This document shows, in pieces, positions 1-6,614 of a stretch of DNA of 9,115 nt (positions within the stretch are counted from its first letter, which is position 1; each line of letters starts with the position of its first letter). Source of the DNA: an uncultured Muribaculaceae bacterium. Its GTDB lineage: Bacteria > Bacteroidota > Bacteroidia > Bacteroidales > Muribaculaceae. The position numbers and the translations under genes were made by a program. Location of the stretch: contig CAJUHX010000075.1 in NCBI GenBank assembly GCA_910586455.1, positions 1-9,115 of the forward strand, read 5' to 3'. A model generated the notes under the pieces. It did no database searches. It was not told where the DNA came from and saw only the letters and a list, made by a program, of their open reading frames with translations.

Positions 1-1604
1 TCCTGTACGGTGTTGAAGCCGAGGTTGTCGATGATTTCATAGCCTGCGCAGCCGAAGAAGTTGGTCGAGAACTGGGCGCGGGCCAGGCGCATAGCCAGAT
101 TGCCGATGGTGAGCATGAATACCTTCGGACGGTTGGCGGCTGCCTCGGTGGCAAGGCGGAGTTCCTCGAAGTCGCTGGCGGCGCGCTTGCCGCAGAGTGC
201 GTGTTCGCCTTTCTGTTCGGCGCAACCGCAGCTGCAGCTTTCGCTAATCCGGATTTTGCCGGCGGCCATTTCGTTGATGTTGGGGTATTGGTTGGTACCG
301 AGCAGTATTTCCTTGCGGCGGGCTACATCGGTGTGGCGCTTTTTGCACGATTCGTTTACTGCGTCCTGTACCTTGCCTTCATCCACGAGCTTGAAGAAGC
401 CGCCCTGGGCTTCGGCGTCGAGGAAGAGTTTCCATGCTTCGCGGGCGATGGATACGGTGAGGGTTTCTACATAGTAACTGCCGCCTGCGGGGTCGACAAC
501 CTTGTCGAGGTGGCTTTCTTCCTTAAGCAGGAACTGCTGGTTGCGTGCGATGCGCTCGCTGAAAGCGTCCGGAGTCTGATAGGGAACGTCGAACGGAGTG
601 GTGGTGATAGAGTCGACACCTGCAAGTGCTGCCGACATCGATTCGGTCTGGCTGCGGAGCAGGTTCACGTGAGCGTCGTAGATAGTCTGGTTGAAGCGAG
701 AGGTCACGGCGTGAACGGCCATCTTGCAGGCACATTCGCACTCGGGATTGTATTGCTTCACAATCTGGGCCCAGAGCATGCGGGCTGCACGGAATTTCGA
801 CAGTTCCATGAAGAAGTTCGACGACACACCCATGTTGAATTTGATGCGGGTGGCAACCTGGTCGACGGTGAGGCCGGCATCGGTCAGTGCGGTGAGCCAG
901 TCGGCGCCCCATGCGAGAGCGTAGCCGAGTTCCTGAGCGATGTACGAACCGCTGTCGCTGAGCATAACCGAGTTAACGGCCAGCACGCGGAGTGCGGGAA
1001 CATCGGCGGCAAGCTCAATCATGGCCTTTGCAGTTTCAACAAAGTCTGCGGGTATTTCGCCACCGTGGCGGAATGCGCGGCGCAGCGGGTTGAAGTTAAC
1101 CGAGCCACGGAAGCATTTTTCTGCTCCCTTTTCCTTTATATAAGCTACAAGATTTTCAACCAAAGCCTTTGCTTTACGCTGGCAGCAGTTGATATTGATT
1201 TCGATTTTGCAGAGGTCGATGCCTTCGAGCAGAACAGCGATTTCCTCTTTGGTGGGTTCGGCGAGCTTGAAACCGAGCGAGGTCACACCCTTGGTGAGTA
1301 CATCGCGGGCAATTTCATTTGCCTTTGCAGCAGAGTCGGCGACAATTTCCTGACGGGTGAGCCAGTCGTTGTTGTTGCGGGTACCGCGTACGTAGGGATA
1401 TTCACCGGGGAGAGAATTGGTGGTTTCGAGGCCTTCGATGTCTTCGAGGCGGTAAACCGGCTGAAGGTTGAAGCCTTCGTTTGTGCGCCACACGAGCTTT
1501 TTGTCGAAGTCGGCGCCCTTGAGGTCAGCTTCCACTTTTGTACGCCATTCCTGATAGGAAGTGGCGGGAAACTGATCGAATAATGGTTCTTTCTTTTCTG
1601 CCAT
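1..1604 (-). CDS. mutA: Methylmalonyl-CoA mutase small (beta) subunit, C-terminus cut off by the window
   Basis: MutA is the non-catalytic partner of the B12-dependent MutB subunit. The heterodimer interconverts succinyl-CoA and (R)-methylmalonyl-CoA in the cytoplasm, on the route between succinate and propionate. The ATG at 1604-1602 opens a protein starting MAEKKEPLFDQFP, followed by an acyl-CoA mutase N-terminal segment with EYPYVRGT near residue 80. A TIM barrel follows to about residue 440, including DPAGGSYYVETLT. After a linker, the start of the B12-domain-like fold is visible (KVFMLTIGNLAMRLARAQF, then NFFGCAGYEIIDNLGFNTV). 534 residues are present; the family usually has about 620-640, so roughly 90-100 C-terminal residues lie outside the window. 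The small-subunit call rests on overall resemblance and on the diverged barrel; mutB would be expected just beyond the edge. Oddity: the linker carries a cysteine cluster at residues 457-471. No Shine-Dalgarno precedes the ATG, as is usual in Bacteroidetes. Confidence 0.93.
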   Translation of the reverse strand, partial: MAEKKEPLFDQFPATSYQEWRTKVEADLKGADFDKKLVWRTNEGFNLQPVYRLEDIEGLETTNSLPGEYPYVRGTRNNNDWLTRQEIVADSAAKANEIARDVLTKGVTSLGFKLAEPTKEEIAVLLEGIDLCKIEININCCQRKAKALVENLVAYIKEKGAEKCFRGSVNFNPLRRAFRHGGEIPADFVETAKAMIELAADVPALRVLAVNSVMLSDSGSYIAQELGYALAWGADWLTALTDAGLTVDQVATRIKFNMGVSSNFFMELSKFRAARMLWAQIVKQYNPECECACKMAVHAVTSRFNQTIYDAHVNLLRSQTESMSAALAGVDSITTTPFDVPYQTPDAFSERIARNQQFLLKEESHLDKVVDPAGGSYYVETLTVSIAREAWKLFLDAEAQGGFFKLVDEGKVQDAVNESCKKRHTDVARRKEILLGTNQYPNINEMAAGKIRISESCSCGCAEQKGEHALCGKRAASDFEELRLATEAAANRPKVFMLTIGNLAMRLARAQFSTNFFGCAGYEIIDNLGFNTVQ

Positions 1605-1701
1605 AACGATTAGATCGTAATTTATTTAGAGTTAGGTATTTGTGTCTGATTATGGTATGATTATGACCTTCAACGGGCCATAGAACCCCATTAAAAGCAC
1701 A

Positions 1702-1732
1702 CAAATTTACAAAACTTTAATCTAAACACAAA
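1702..1732 (-). promoter_or_regulatory. Bacteroidetes-type promoter for mutA
   Basis: On the minus strand, TTTG (1732-1729) is followed by exactly 19 bases and then TAAATTTG (1709-1702). This matches the Bacteroidetes primary sigma factor consensus TTTG-N19-21-TAnnTTTG at every defined position. The predicted transcript would start near 1697, giving a leader of about 90 bases before the mutA ATG at 1604. No operator or riboswitch is recognisable in that leader. Confidence 0.8.
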
Positions 1733-1761
1733 TTTTTCGGGGAAAAATCGGCATTTTTTTG

Positions 1762-1769
1762 TAACTTTA
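1762..1769 (+). promoter_or_regulatory. Likely -7 box for menD
   Basis: TAACTTTA matches TAnnTTTG at all but the last position and lies inside the GTAACTTTAC context often seen before Bacteroidetes genes. No good TTTG is found 19-21 bases upstream; the nearest candidate is the T-rich stretch around 1733-1739, at slightly too long a spacing. Transcription would start near 1773-1776, leaving a leader of only about 15-18 bases before the menD ATG. The box lies about 30 bases from the mutA promoter and points the opposite way, so the two promoters are back to back. Confidence 0.55.
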
Positions 1770-1790
1770 CATCATCAAAATGATTCTGCA

Positions 1791-3431
1791 ATGTACACAA
1801 GCCGCAAATACACCGCCAGACTTCTGGCCGACGCATTATATGAATATGGTGTCCGCGATGTGGTGGTTTCGCCCGGGTCGCGCAATACTCCGCTGATACT
1901 GGCGCTGGAAGCCGCGGTGCTTCTGCGCAAGCATATTGTTATTGATGAACGCAGCGCTGCTTTCGCGGCTCTTGGTATGTCGTTGCAGAGCGGCAGGCCG
2001 GTGGCATGTATCTGTACATCAGGGTCGGCTGTGCTCAACTACGGGCCGGCAGTTGCCGAGGCGTTTTATCGCTGTGTGCCGCTGATAGTGATTTCGGCAG
2101 ACCGTCCGCTGGAGTGGATTGACCAGGACGACAGTCAGACTTTACATCAGCACAGAGTGCTGGACAATATAGTAAAGGCTTCGTACGACATTGCCGTGGA
2201 CGATGCCACTACAGCCGGATATGTAAGCAGAATACTCAATGATGCCCTGACTATGGCTATAAGTCGCCGCCGTGGGCCGGTACATATAAACATGCAGTTC
2301 GGCGAGCCGCTCGGTGAAACTGTCGACTGTGCTGACAGCGGTTTCAGGCATGTATCTCGTCATTGTGATTGCAGTAGCAGCATGGAGTTGCCGGGGCCGG
2401 CATACAACCGGGTTATGATTGTGGCCGGATTTCATTGCCCCGACGAAGAGTACTCGCAGTTGCTTTACAAACTGCACACCGAGTGCGGCATGGCTGTACT
2501 GTGTGAGGCGCAGTCGAATGTCGACGGCATCGGAGCGGCTCCTGCACTTAAAGCTCTGGGCCTCCATGAATCGACCGAAGACTATGCTCCCGGGCTTGTG
2601 ATAAGTACGGGCGGTGGATTGGTGTCGAAAGAGCTGAAACGCTATCTGCGTGAAACACTTTTGTGCGAGCACTGGTATGTAGGTTATAGTGACTATGCAG
2701 TGGACTGCTACCGACATTTGACACGGCGTTTTGATATGGATGAGAAGGCCTTTCTCAAGGCGCTGTATAACAAGTATTCATCCGGCCCGAAAAGCGATTT
2801 CGGGGAGAGATGGAGCAAGCTGCACGTCGAAGGGGCCGAAATTGCACGCGAATATACCTGCCGCGCGCCGTGGAGCGACATGGTGGCTGTGAGAATGCTG
2901 CTGGAGAGTCGCCCCGAAACCAAAGGCCGGACTCTGCATCTGAGCAATGGCACTGCGGTGCGTTATGCCCAGTACTGCAGTGCGGCAGGCTGGCGTGCTG
3001 TAGAGTGCAACCGAGGTGTGAGCGGCATCGACGGCTCGGTGTCGACTGCCATCGGCGCCGCTGTCGCAGGCGGTAAAGTGCTGCTGGTATGCGGCGACAT
3101 GAGTGCGCAGTACGATATGGGTGCGCTGGCTATAAATGAGATTCCAGATGATTTCCGGCTGGTTGTACTCGACAACAGTGGCGGAGGTATTTTCCGCGTA
3201 ATAGGGTCGACCGCAGGTATGTGCGGCGAAATGCGCGAGCGCTATTACAGCGGCAACATCAATCTGCCGTTGCGCCAGCTTGCCGACGGATTCGGTTTCG
3301 ACTATTACGAAGTTGCATCGGCCGACGAACTCCGTAAGCAGTATCCTCGTTTCCTTGGAGCTCCGCGCAAGGCGATCATGCGAGTTGTAACCGAAGCCGA
3401 AGTGAGTGCCGAAGTATTCAGGGCTTTCTGA
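1791..3431 (+). CDS. menD: 2-succinyl-5-enolpyruvyl-6-hydroxy-3-cyclohexene-1-carboxylate synthase (MenD)
   Basis: MenD is a thiamine-diphosphate (ThDP) and Mg2+-dependent cytoplasmic enzyme. It joins isochorismate to the succinyl semialdehyde unit derived from 2-oxoglutarate, the first committed step of classical menaquinone synthesis. The 546-residue length is normal for the family. Visible motifs are SPGSRNTPL (27-35), DERSAAF (52-58, with E53 in the position of the ThDP-activating glutamate), TSGSA (76-80), SADRP (102-106), NRGVSGIDG (407-415), the Mg/ThDP segment GDMS (435-438) and DNSGGGIF (461-468). The ATG at 1791 places these motifs at their usual distance from the N-terminus. Bacteroidales commonly keep menD in a cluster with other men genes. 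Here the upstream neighbour is divergent and the downstream neighbour convergent, so the gene appears to be transcribed alone. Its last 14 bases overlap the end of the opposite gene. Confidence 0.96.
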   Translation: MYTSRKYTARLLADALYEYGVRDVVVSPGSRNTPLILALEAAVLLRKHIVIDERSAAFAALGMSLQSGRPVACICTSGSAVLNYGPAVAEAFYRCVPLIVISADRPLEWIDQDDSQTLHQHRVLDNIVKASYDIAVDDATTAGYVSRILNDALTMAISRRRGPVHINMQFGEPLGETVDCADSGFRHVSRHCDCSSSMELPGPAYNRVMIVAGFHCPDEEYSQLLYKLHTECGMAVLCEAQSNVDGIGAAPALKALGLHESTEDYAPGLVISTGGGLVSKELKRYLRETLLCEHWYVGYSDYAVDCYRHLTRRFDMDEKAFLKALYNKYSSGPKSDFGERWSKLHVEGAEIAREYTCRAPWSDMVAVRMLLESRPETKGRTLHLSNGTAVRYAQYCSAAGWRAVECNRGVSGIDGSVSTAIGAAVAGGKVLLVCGDMSAQYDMGALAINEIPDDFRLVVLDNSGGGIFRVIGSTAGMCGEMRERYYSGNINLPLRQLADGFGFDYYEVASADELRKQYPRFLGAPRKAIMRVVTEAEVSAEVFRAF

Positions 3432-4494
3432 ATCTGCGGTAGTTTTCCAGCGATTTACGGCTGCACTCGGCAGAGCACGCCCTTACATAATCCAGATTGA
3501 TATAATGTCGTCCGTTTCCGCGAACCAGCGGAAATGCCTGCGCCTTGCGTGTCAGAGCTTCGTCGCAGTCGGGGCTGCGGAATCCGGGCAGAGTGGGGCG
3601 TAACCCCTGCGGAACACTGTCGACTGTCACCGGCTGCACTACAGCGCATGGCGGGTAGCCAATGGCAGTCCACATCACTGCCCGGCGGGCATCGTCCTCG
3701 CTGCAGATACCTTCGATTACTATGGCGGCCGTGGAGGTATAGCGCGGTATGAAGTCCTGGTCAACGGTCCAGCTGCAGTTGTCGCGGGCTACATCGCGGC
3801 CCAGAACCGAATGGTAGAAACTGCGGCTTGCACCTTCGGTAAAAAGTTCGGGAGTGAGAGTGCCGTTGCAAATGGCATCGCTCAGAATGTGTGCAGCATT
3901 GTCGTAGCGGATATAGCCGTAACCGCCGTCGGGTTCGCCGCTCATCGAATAGTTGGTGCGTATCAGGCAGCCGTGCGGGTCATCGTCGGCATCGAACCGC
4001 ACCATGCTGTCGTCGGCTACCTCGAAGTATGCCGCGCCACCGTGGGCGTCGATTACACCGAAGTTGGCCTGTACGCCGCGTGGGCGCTTCATGTCGGACA
4101 GCAGGCGTTCGAAGTCGTCGACAGTGGTACAGCGTTGAAGCGCAGCAGCCATAACCTTGCCCTCGCAGTCTTTGTATACGGCGGTGTCCGGGGCCAGATT
4201 ATATGAGGCAGTATTCATGATGGCAAATCCGCGGCTGTTCATGCCTGTCCAGGCTTCGGCGAGGGTCGAATCGCCGGCATTATACAGAGCCACGTAAGCA
4301 AAAGTGCTGTCGGTGGCGGCGCTGCGCTCCACAAAATTTGCCTCCTGCGATGTGTCGCGGTGCTTCCACAGCATTGGGCGTCCGCTTGCTGAGGCGCGGC
4401 CCGATACAACCATCGAAGTACAGGCATCGGCAGCCAAGACTCCCAGAAGGGCCAAGGCTGCCGATGCCGGATATTTCAACAGGTTTATATTCAT
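3418..4494 (-). CDS. Exported Ntn-hydrolase of the acyl-CoA:6-aminopenicillanate acyltransferase / linear amide C-N hydrolase type (C45-like)
   Basis: A 358-residue protein with a signal-peptide-like N-terminus: one lysine at residue 7, a hydrophobic core, then AADA directly before Cys25. The segment CTSMVVSGRA then GRPMLWKHRDT (39-48) fits the N-terminal-nucleophile Cys and following Arg/Asp region of this superfamily. NFGVIDAHGG (144-153) and the TNY motif (180-182) fit the later conserved core. Family members cleave or transfer amide-linked acyl groups, for example penicillins, bile-salt amides and N-acyl amino acids. The substrate here cannot be read from sequence. Cys25 would become the new N-terminus once the signal peptide is removed, so export and activation may be one step. 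The protein has eleven cysteines, so disulfides in the periplasm are possible. The start codon overlaps the stop of the upstream DUF4954 gene, implying coupled translation. A C69 dipeptidase is the main alternative, but the GRPMLWKHRDT segment argues for the C45-like group. Confidence 0.78.
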   Translation of the reverse strand: MNINLLKYPASAALALLGVLAADACTSMVVSGRASASGRPMLWKHRDTSQEANFVERSAATDSTFAYVALYNAGDSTLAEAWTGMNSRGFAIMNTASYNLAPDTAVYKDCEGKVMAAALQRCTTVDDFERLLSDMKRPRGVQANFGVIDAHGGAAYFEVADDSMVRFDADDDPHGCLIRTNYSMSGEPDGGYGYIRYDNAAHILSDAICNGTLTPELFTEGASRSFYHSVLGRDVARDNCSWTVDQDFIPRYTSTAAIVIEGICSEDDARRAVMWTAIGYPPCAVVQPVTVDSVPQGLRPTLPGFRSPDCDEALTRKAQAFPLVRGNGRHYINLDYVRACSAECSRKSLENYRRFRKP

Positions 4495-4496
4495 CA
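4492..4496 (-). other. TGATG stop/start overlap coupling two genes
   Basis: Read on the minus strand, TGA (4496-4494) ends the DUF4954 gene, and its last A is the first base of the ATG (4494-4492) of the Ntn-hydrolase gene. With no spacer and no separate promoter, the downstream gene is probably translated by ribosomes terminating on the upstream one. The two proteins therefore most likely share one transcript. Confidence 0.85.
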
Positions 4497-6479
4497 GTTC
4501 AGTAAGTGTTTCAGACGCCCCAGAAGTTCATCGCCAAGGGCTGTTTTTTTGTCGATATGGTCGAGAACCATTTTTACGAAGTCATCGGACTGGAACTCGC
4601 CGCGGACTTGTTCGAAGTCTGCATCACAGCTTGCTTCGGAACCATCGGCACCGAAGCCGATACGTGATACCAGTGAGAATTCCTTGCGAGCATCGTCATA
4701 CAACATTTTATCGAGAGTCACCACACTGTTGCGCCAGCGCTCTACTATGCGGGCCACGTCGGCGGCAGTAAGTTCCTGTGTAGTCTTGCCATACCATTGT
4801 GCAAAGTGTTCGTCCACCCAGGTCCATTCCATGTCGTAGTAGTCGGCGGCGAGCTGTTTTATGCGTTTTTCCGCTTCGTCGAGCGATGCGCAGCGTCCCG
4901 ACGCAAGGTCGCTGCTCAGGCGTTCGATTTCGTTGTGTGGTGCTATCATGCCTGCAAGGTCAATCCACTCGCCGCGGCCCGCCTCTATAGTGGGACGCAG
5001 CAGTCGGCGTATGTCTGCGTCAGATTCTAAGCTGGCGTCTTTAAGTCGGTGTATAAGCGAGTTGCCCATGAATTTGTCGAGCGCCATACCATAGTACTCC
5101 TTGCCCTTGCGCAGTGCCCTCGCATCGATGGTCATGGAGCGGTACGAATACTGGTCGGCGGTGAAGCCGAGGGTTTCTTCGATTGTATTCAGCAGTTTGA
5201 TGCCGTTGAGCATCTTCGAGGCTGTGTACGGACTCAGCAGATTGAAATTGATGCAGTCGAGCAGGTCAGGGTCACGTCGTTTGTCGCGTTTCGGCCATTT
5301 GCGGGCGTCGCGTATGGTGCCGACACTCTTTATGTTCACACCGGGCACAAGGTAGCTGCGTCCGCGGTTCTCTATAAGGTATGAGAATGGCAGGGCCGAT
5401 GTATCGGGGTGATTCACGTGGCGGCCCATCACCAGCGAGAATGCGCCGATGCGCGCCGGCCAGAGTATGTAGGAGTCGCTGGTTGTCTTGGAGCCGCGCT
5501 CCACTACACCTTGATGGATAGGTCCGAGCTTGTACATGTGGTTGCTCTGGTTCGAGCCGGAACCAGCGTTGAGGAACGAGAACATGCCGGCTATGAGCAG
5601 ACTCGACTTGTGCATCGTAACCGTGTACGGTCCGGCAAATATGGCCGCCGCCTCGCCATTCTCGCAGGTGCAGTTGGCAAAGAAGAGCGAATCGTGGGCC
5701 GAGAACAGGTGGGTGAGATGGCAAGCCTGGCCCACGAACGAATGTATCAGCACCACCGACTCGGCAACGTGCGCGCCGGAGGCCAGAATAAAGTGTTCGG
5801 CCATTACATTCGAGCCAACATACACGGGATCGGACTCGGAGGCGGCTATGGTGCCGTCGGTGAGTTTCGCTGCGCCGTCGACAGAGGCGAAGTCGCCAAT
5901 GTTAACATCAGTTATTTCGCCGGAGTTGATTATCCGCACCTCGCGGCCTATGATGCCGCGGTCGCTGCGCGCTTTGTCGGCCTCGGCGAGTATCAGGCTG
6001 CGCAGAGCGGCCACCATGTCGGGTTTGTGGCGGTACATAGCCACAAGCCATGCTATCTGAGCCGACAGTCGCGGATAAATAGGCACCTCGCGGCCTCCGG
6101 TTTCGTTGAGTACCGATACTTCGGTACCGATGCCGAATGTAGCCTTGCCGGTGCAGACTATGCGGTTGACATTTTCGATGAATGTTCCGGAGCCGATGTT
6201 GTAGTTGGCAATGTAGTTGGCCACGTTGTGTATGTACACGTTGTCGGCCAGACTTACATTGTGGAGAGCTACGTTCGATACAGATGCGGACACTGTGAAT
6301 CCGCCCGGCAGGCAGAACTCACGGTCGGAAGCGCCGAGGCGTATGGCGCCGGAAAAGCGTACGTTGGAATATTTTTGCGGATTGAAGCCTTCGGAAACCG
6401 AAATATTGTTCCAGTCGTCGGCGATACATCCGCGCGACTGAAGTGTTCTGATTTCCTTGTTTGTTAGTGTGCGATACAT
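4494..6479 (-). CDS. DUF4954 family protein with left-handed beta-helix-like segments, function unknown
   Basis: The protein is 661 residues when started at the ATG at 6479 (MYRTLTNKEIRTL). I recognise it as the Bacteroidetes DUF4954 family and do not know a proven function. Residues of roughly 40-120 and 175-290 carry irregular short repeats with I/V-G/N turns (for example NVYIHNVANYIANYNIGSG and EITDVNIGDFASVDG). These look like the hexapeptide left-handed beta-helix of sugar acyltransferases and nucleotidyltransferases. Two polar, His-rich stretches follow: HLTHLFSAHDS near 255-265 and NQSNHMYKLGPIHQG at 310-324, with GRHVNHPDTS at 351-360. The last ~220 residues look helical and charged. 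There is no signal peptide, so the protein is probably cytoplasmic. An in-frame ATG at 6611 would add 44 residues, but that stretch covers a hairpin and AT-rich promoter-like DNA, so I rejected it. A role in sugar-linked acyl or nucleotidyl chemistry is only a guess from the fold. Confidence 0.82.
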   Translation of the reverse strand: MYRTLTNKEIRTLQSRGCIADDWNNISVSEGFNPQKYSNVRFSGAIRLGASDREFCLPGGFTVSASVSNVALHNVSLADNVYIHNVANYIANYNIGSGTFIENVNRIVCTGKATFGIGTEVSVLNETGGREVPIYPRLSAQIAWLVAMYRHKPDMVAALRSLILAEADKARSDRGIIGREVRIINSGEITDVNIGDFASVDGAAKLTDGTIAASESDPVYVGSNVMAEHFILASGAHVAESVVLIHSFVGQACHLTHLFSAHDSLFFANCTCENGEAAAIFAGPYTVTMHKSSLLIAGMFSFLNAGSGSNQSNHMYKLGPIHQGVVERGSKTTSDSYILWPARIGAFSLVMGRHVNHPDTSALPFSYLIENRGRSYLVPGVNIKSVGTIRDARKWPKRDKRRDPDLLDCINFNLLSPYTASKMLNGIKLLNTIEETLGFTADQYSYRSMTIDARALRKGKEYYGMALDKFMGNSLIHRLKDASLESDADIRRLLRPTIEAGRGEWIDLAGMIAPHNEIERLSSDLASGRCASLDEAEKRIKQLAADYYDMEWTWVDEHFAQWYGKTTQELTAADVARIVERWRNSVVTLDKMLYDDARKEFSLVSRIGFGADGSEASCDADFEQVRGEFQSDDFVKMVLDHIDKKTALGDELLGRLKHLLN

Positions 6480-6485
6480 CAGTGA

Positions 6486-6493
6486 CAAATATA
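6486..6493 (-). promoter_or_regulatory. Candidate -7 promoter box for the DUF4954 / Ntn-hydrolase pair
   Basis: Read on the minus strand, 6493-6486 is TATATTTG, an exact match to TAnnTTTG. A weak TTCG lies 20 bases upstream in place of TTTG. The box ends only 6 bases before the ATG at 6479, so the transcript would start almost at the start codon. The surrounding 60 bases are strongly AT-rich and hold further near matches (TATATTTA), so a start point further upstream is also possible. Confidence 0.45.
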
Positions 6494-6580
6494 TAAATAC
6501 TAAATATAATCTGCGAATCAATAAATAAATATAAGTGAAACAGGTATTAAAATGGCGTTCGTACAGCCTTTCATTTGACA

Positions 6581-6608
6581 GCAGGGACGCGGTTTGCCGC
6601 GTCCCTGC
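6581..6608 (-). terminator. Perfect 12-bp hairpin after the DUF1015 gene
   Basis: On the minus strand, GCAGGGACGCGG, a four-base CAAA loop and CCGCGTCCCTGC form a 12-bp GC-rich stem without mismatch. It begins 6 bases after the stop codon (6617-6615) of the DUF1015 gene. It probably ends the purA-DUF1015 transcript or protects its 3' end. No run of T follows on either strand, so it is not a textbook intrinsic terminator. It separates the upstream pair from the DUF4954 gene. Confidence 0.65.
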
Positions 6609-6614
6609 CATGAA

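Noticed and set aside
201..1583. A 460-codon open frame on the plus strand opposite mutA
   Set aside because: It lies wholly within the clearly homologous mutA gene. Its translation is an unrecognisable Phe/Gly/Val-rich string typical of the complement of a biased coding sequence.
1606..1618. Small inverted repeat ACGAT-TAG-ATCGT next to the mutA start codon
   Set aside because: A 5-bp stem with a 3-base loop is too weak and short to claim as an operator or regulatory hairpin without conservation data.
2142..2717. A 191-codon open frame on the minus strand within menD
   Set aside because: It overlaps a complete, motif-rich menD and its translation shows no family resemblance.
5409..6467. 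A 352-codon open frame opposite the DUF4954 gene
   Set aside because: Same antisense effect; no recognisable motif, and the opposite strand carries the family match.
6480..6611. A 44-residue N-terminal extension of the DUF4954 protein from the ATG at 6611, including a membrane-like stretch
   Set aside because: The extension is encoded by the hairpin and AT-rich promoter-like DNA. The recognised family N-terminus starts at the ATG at 6479.
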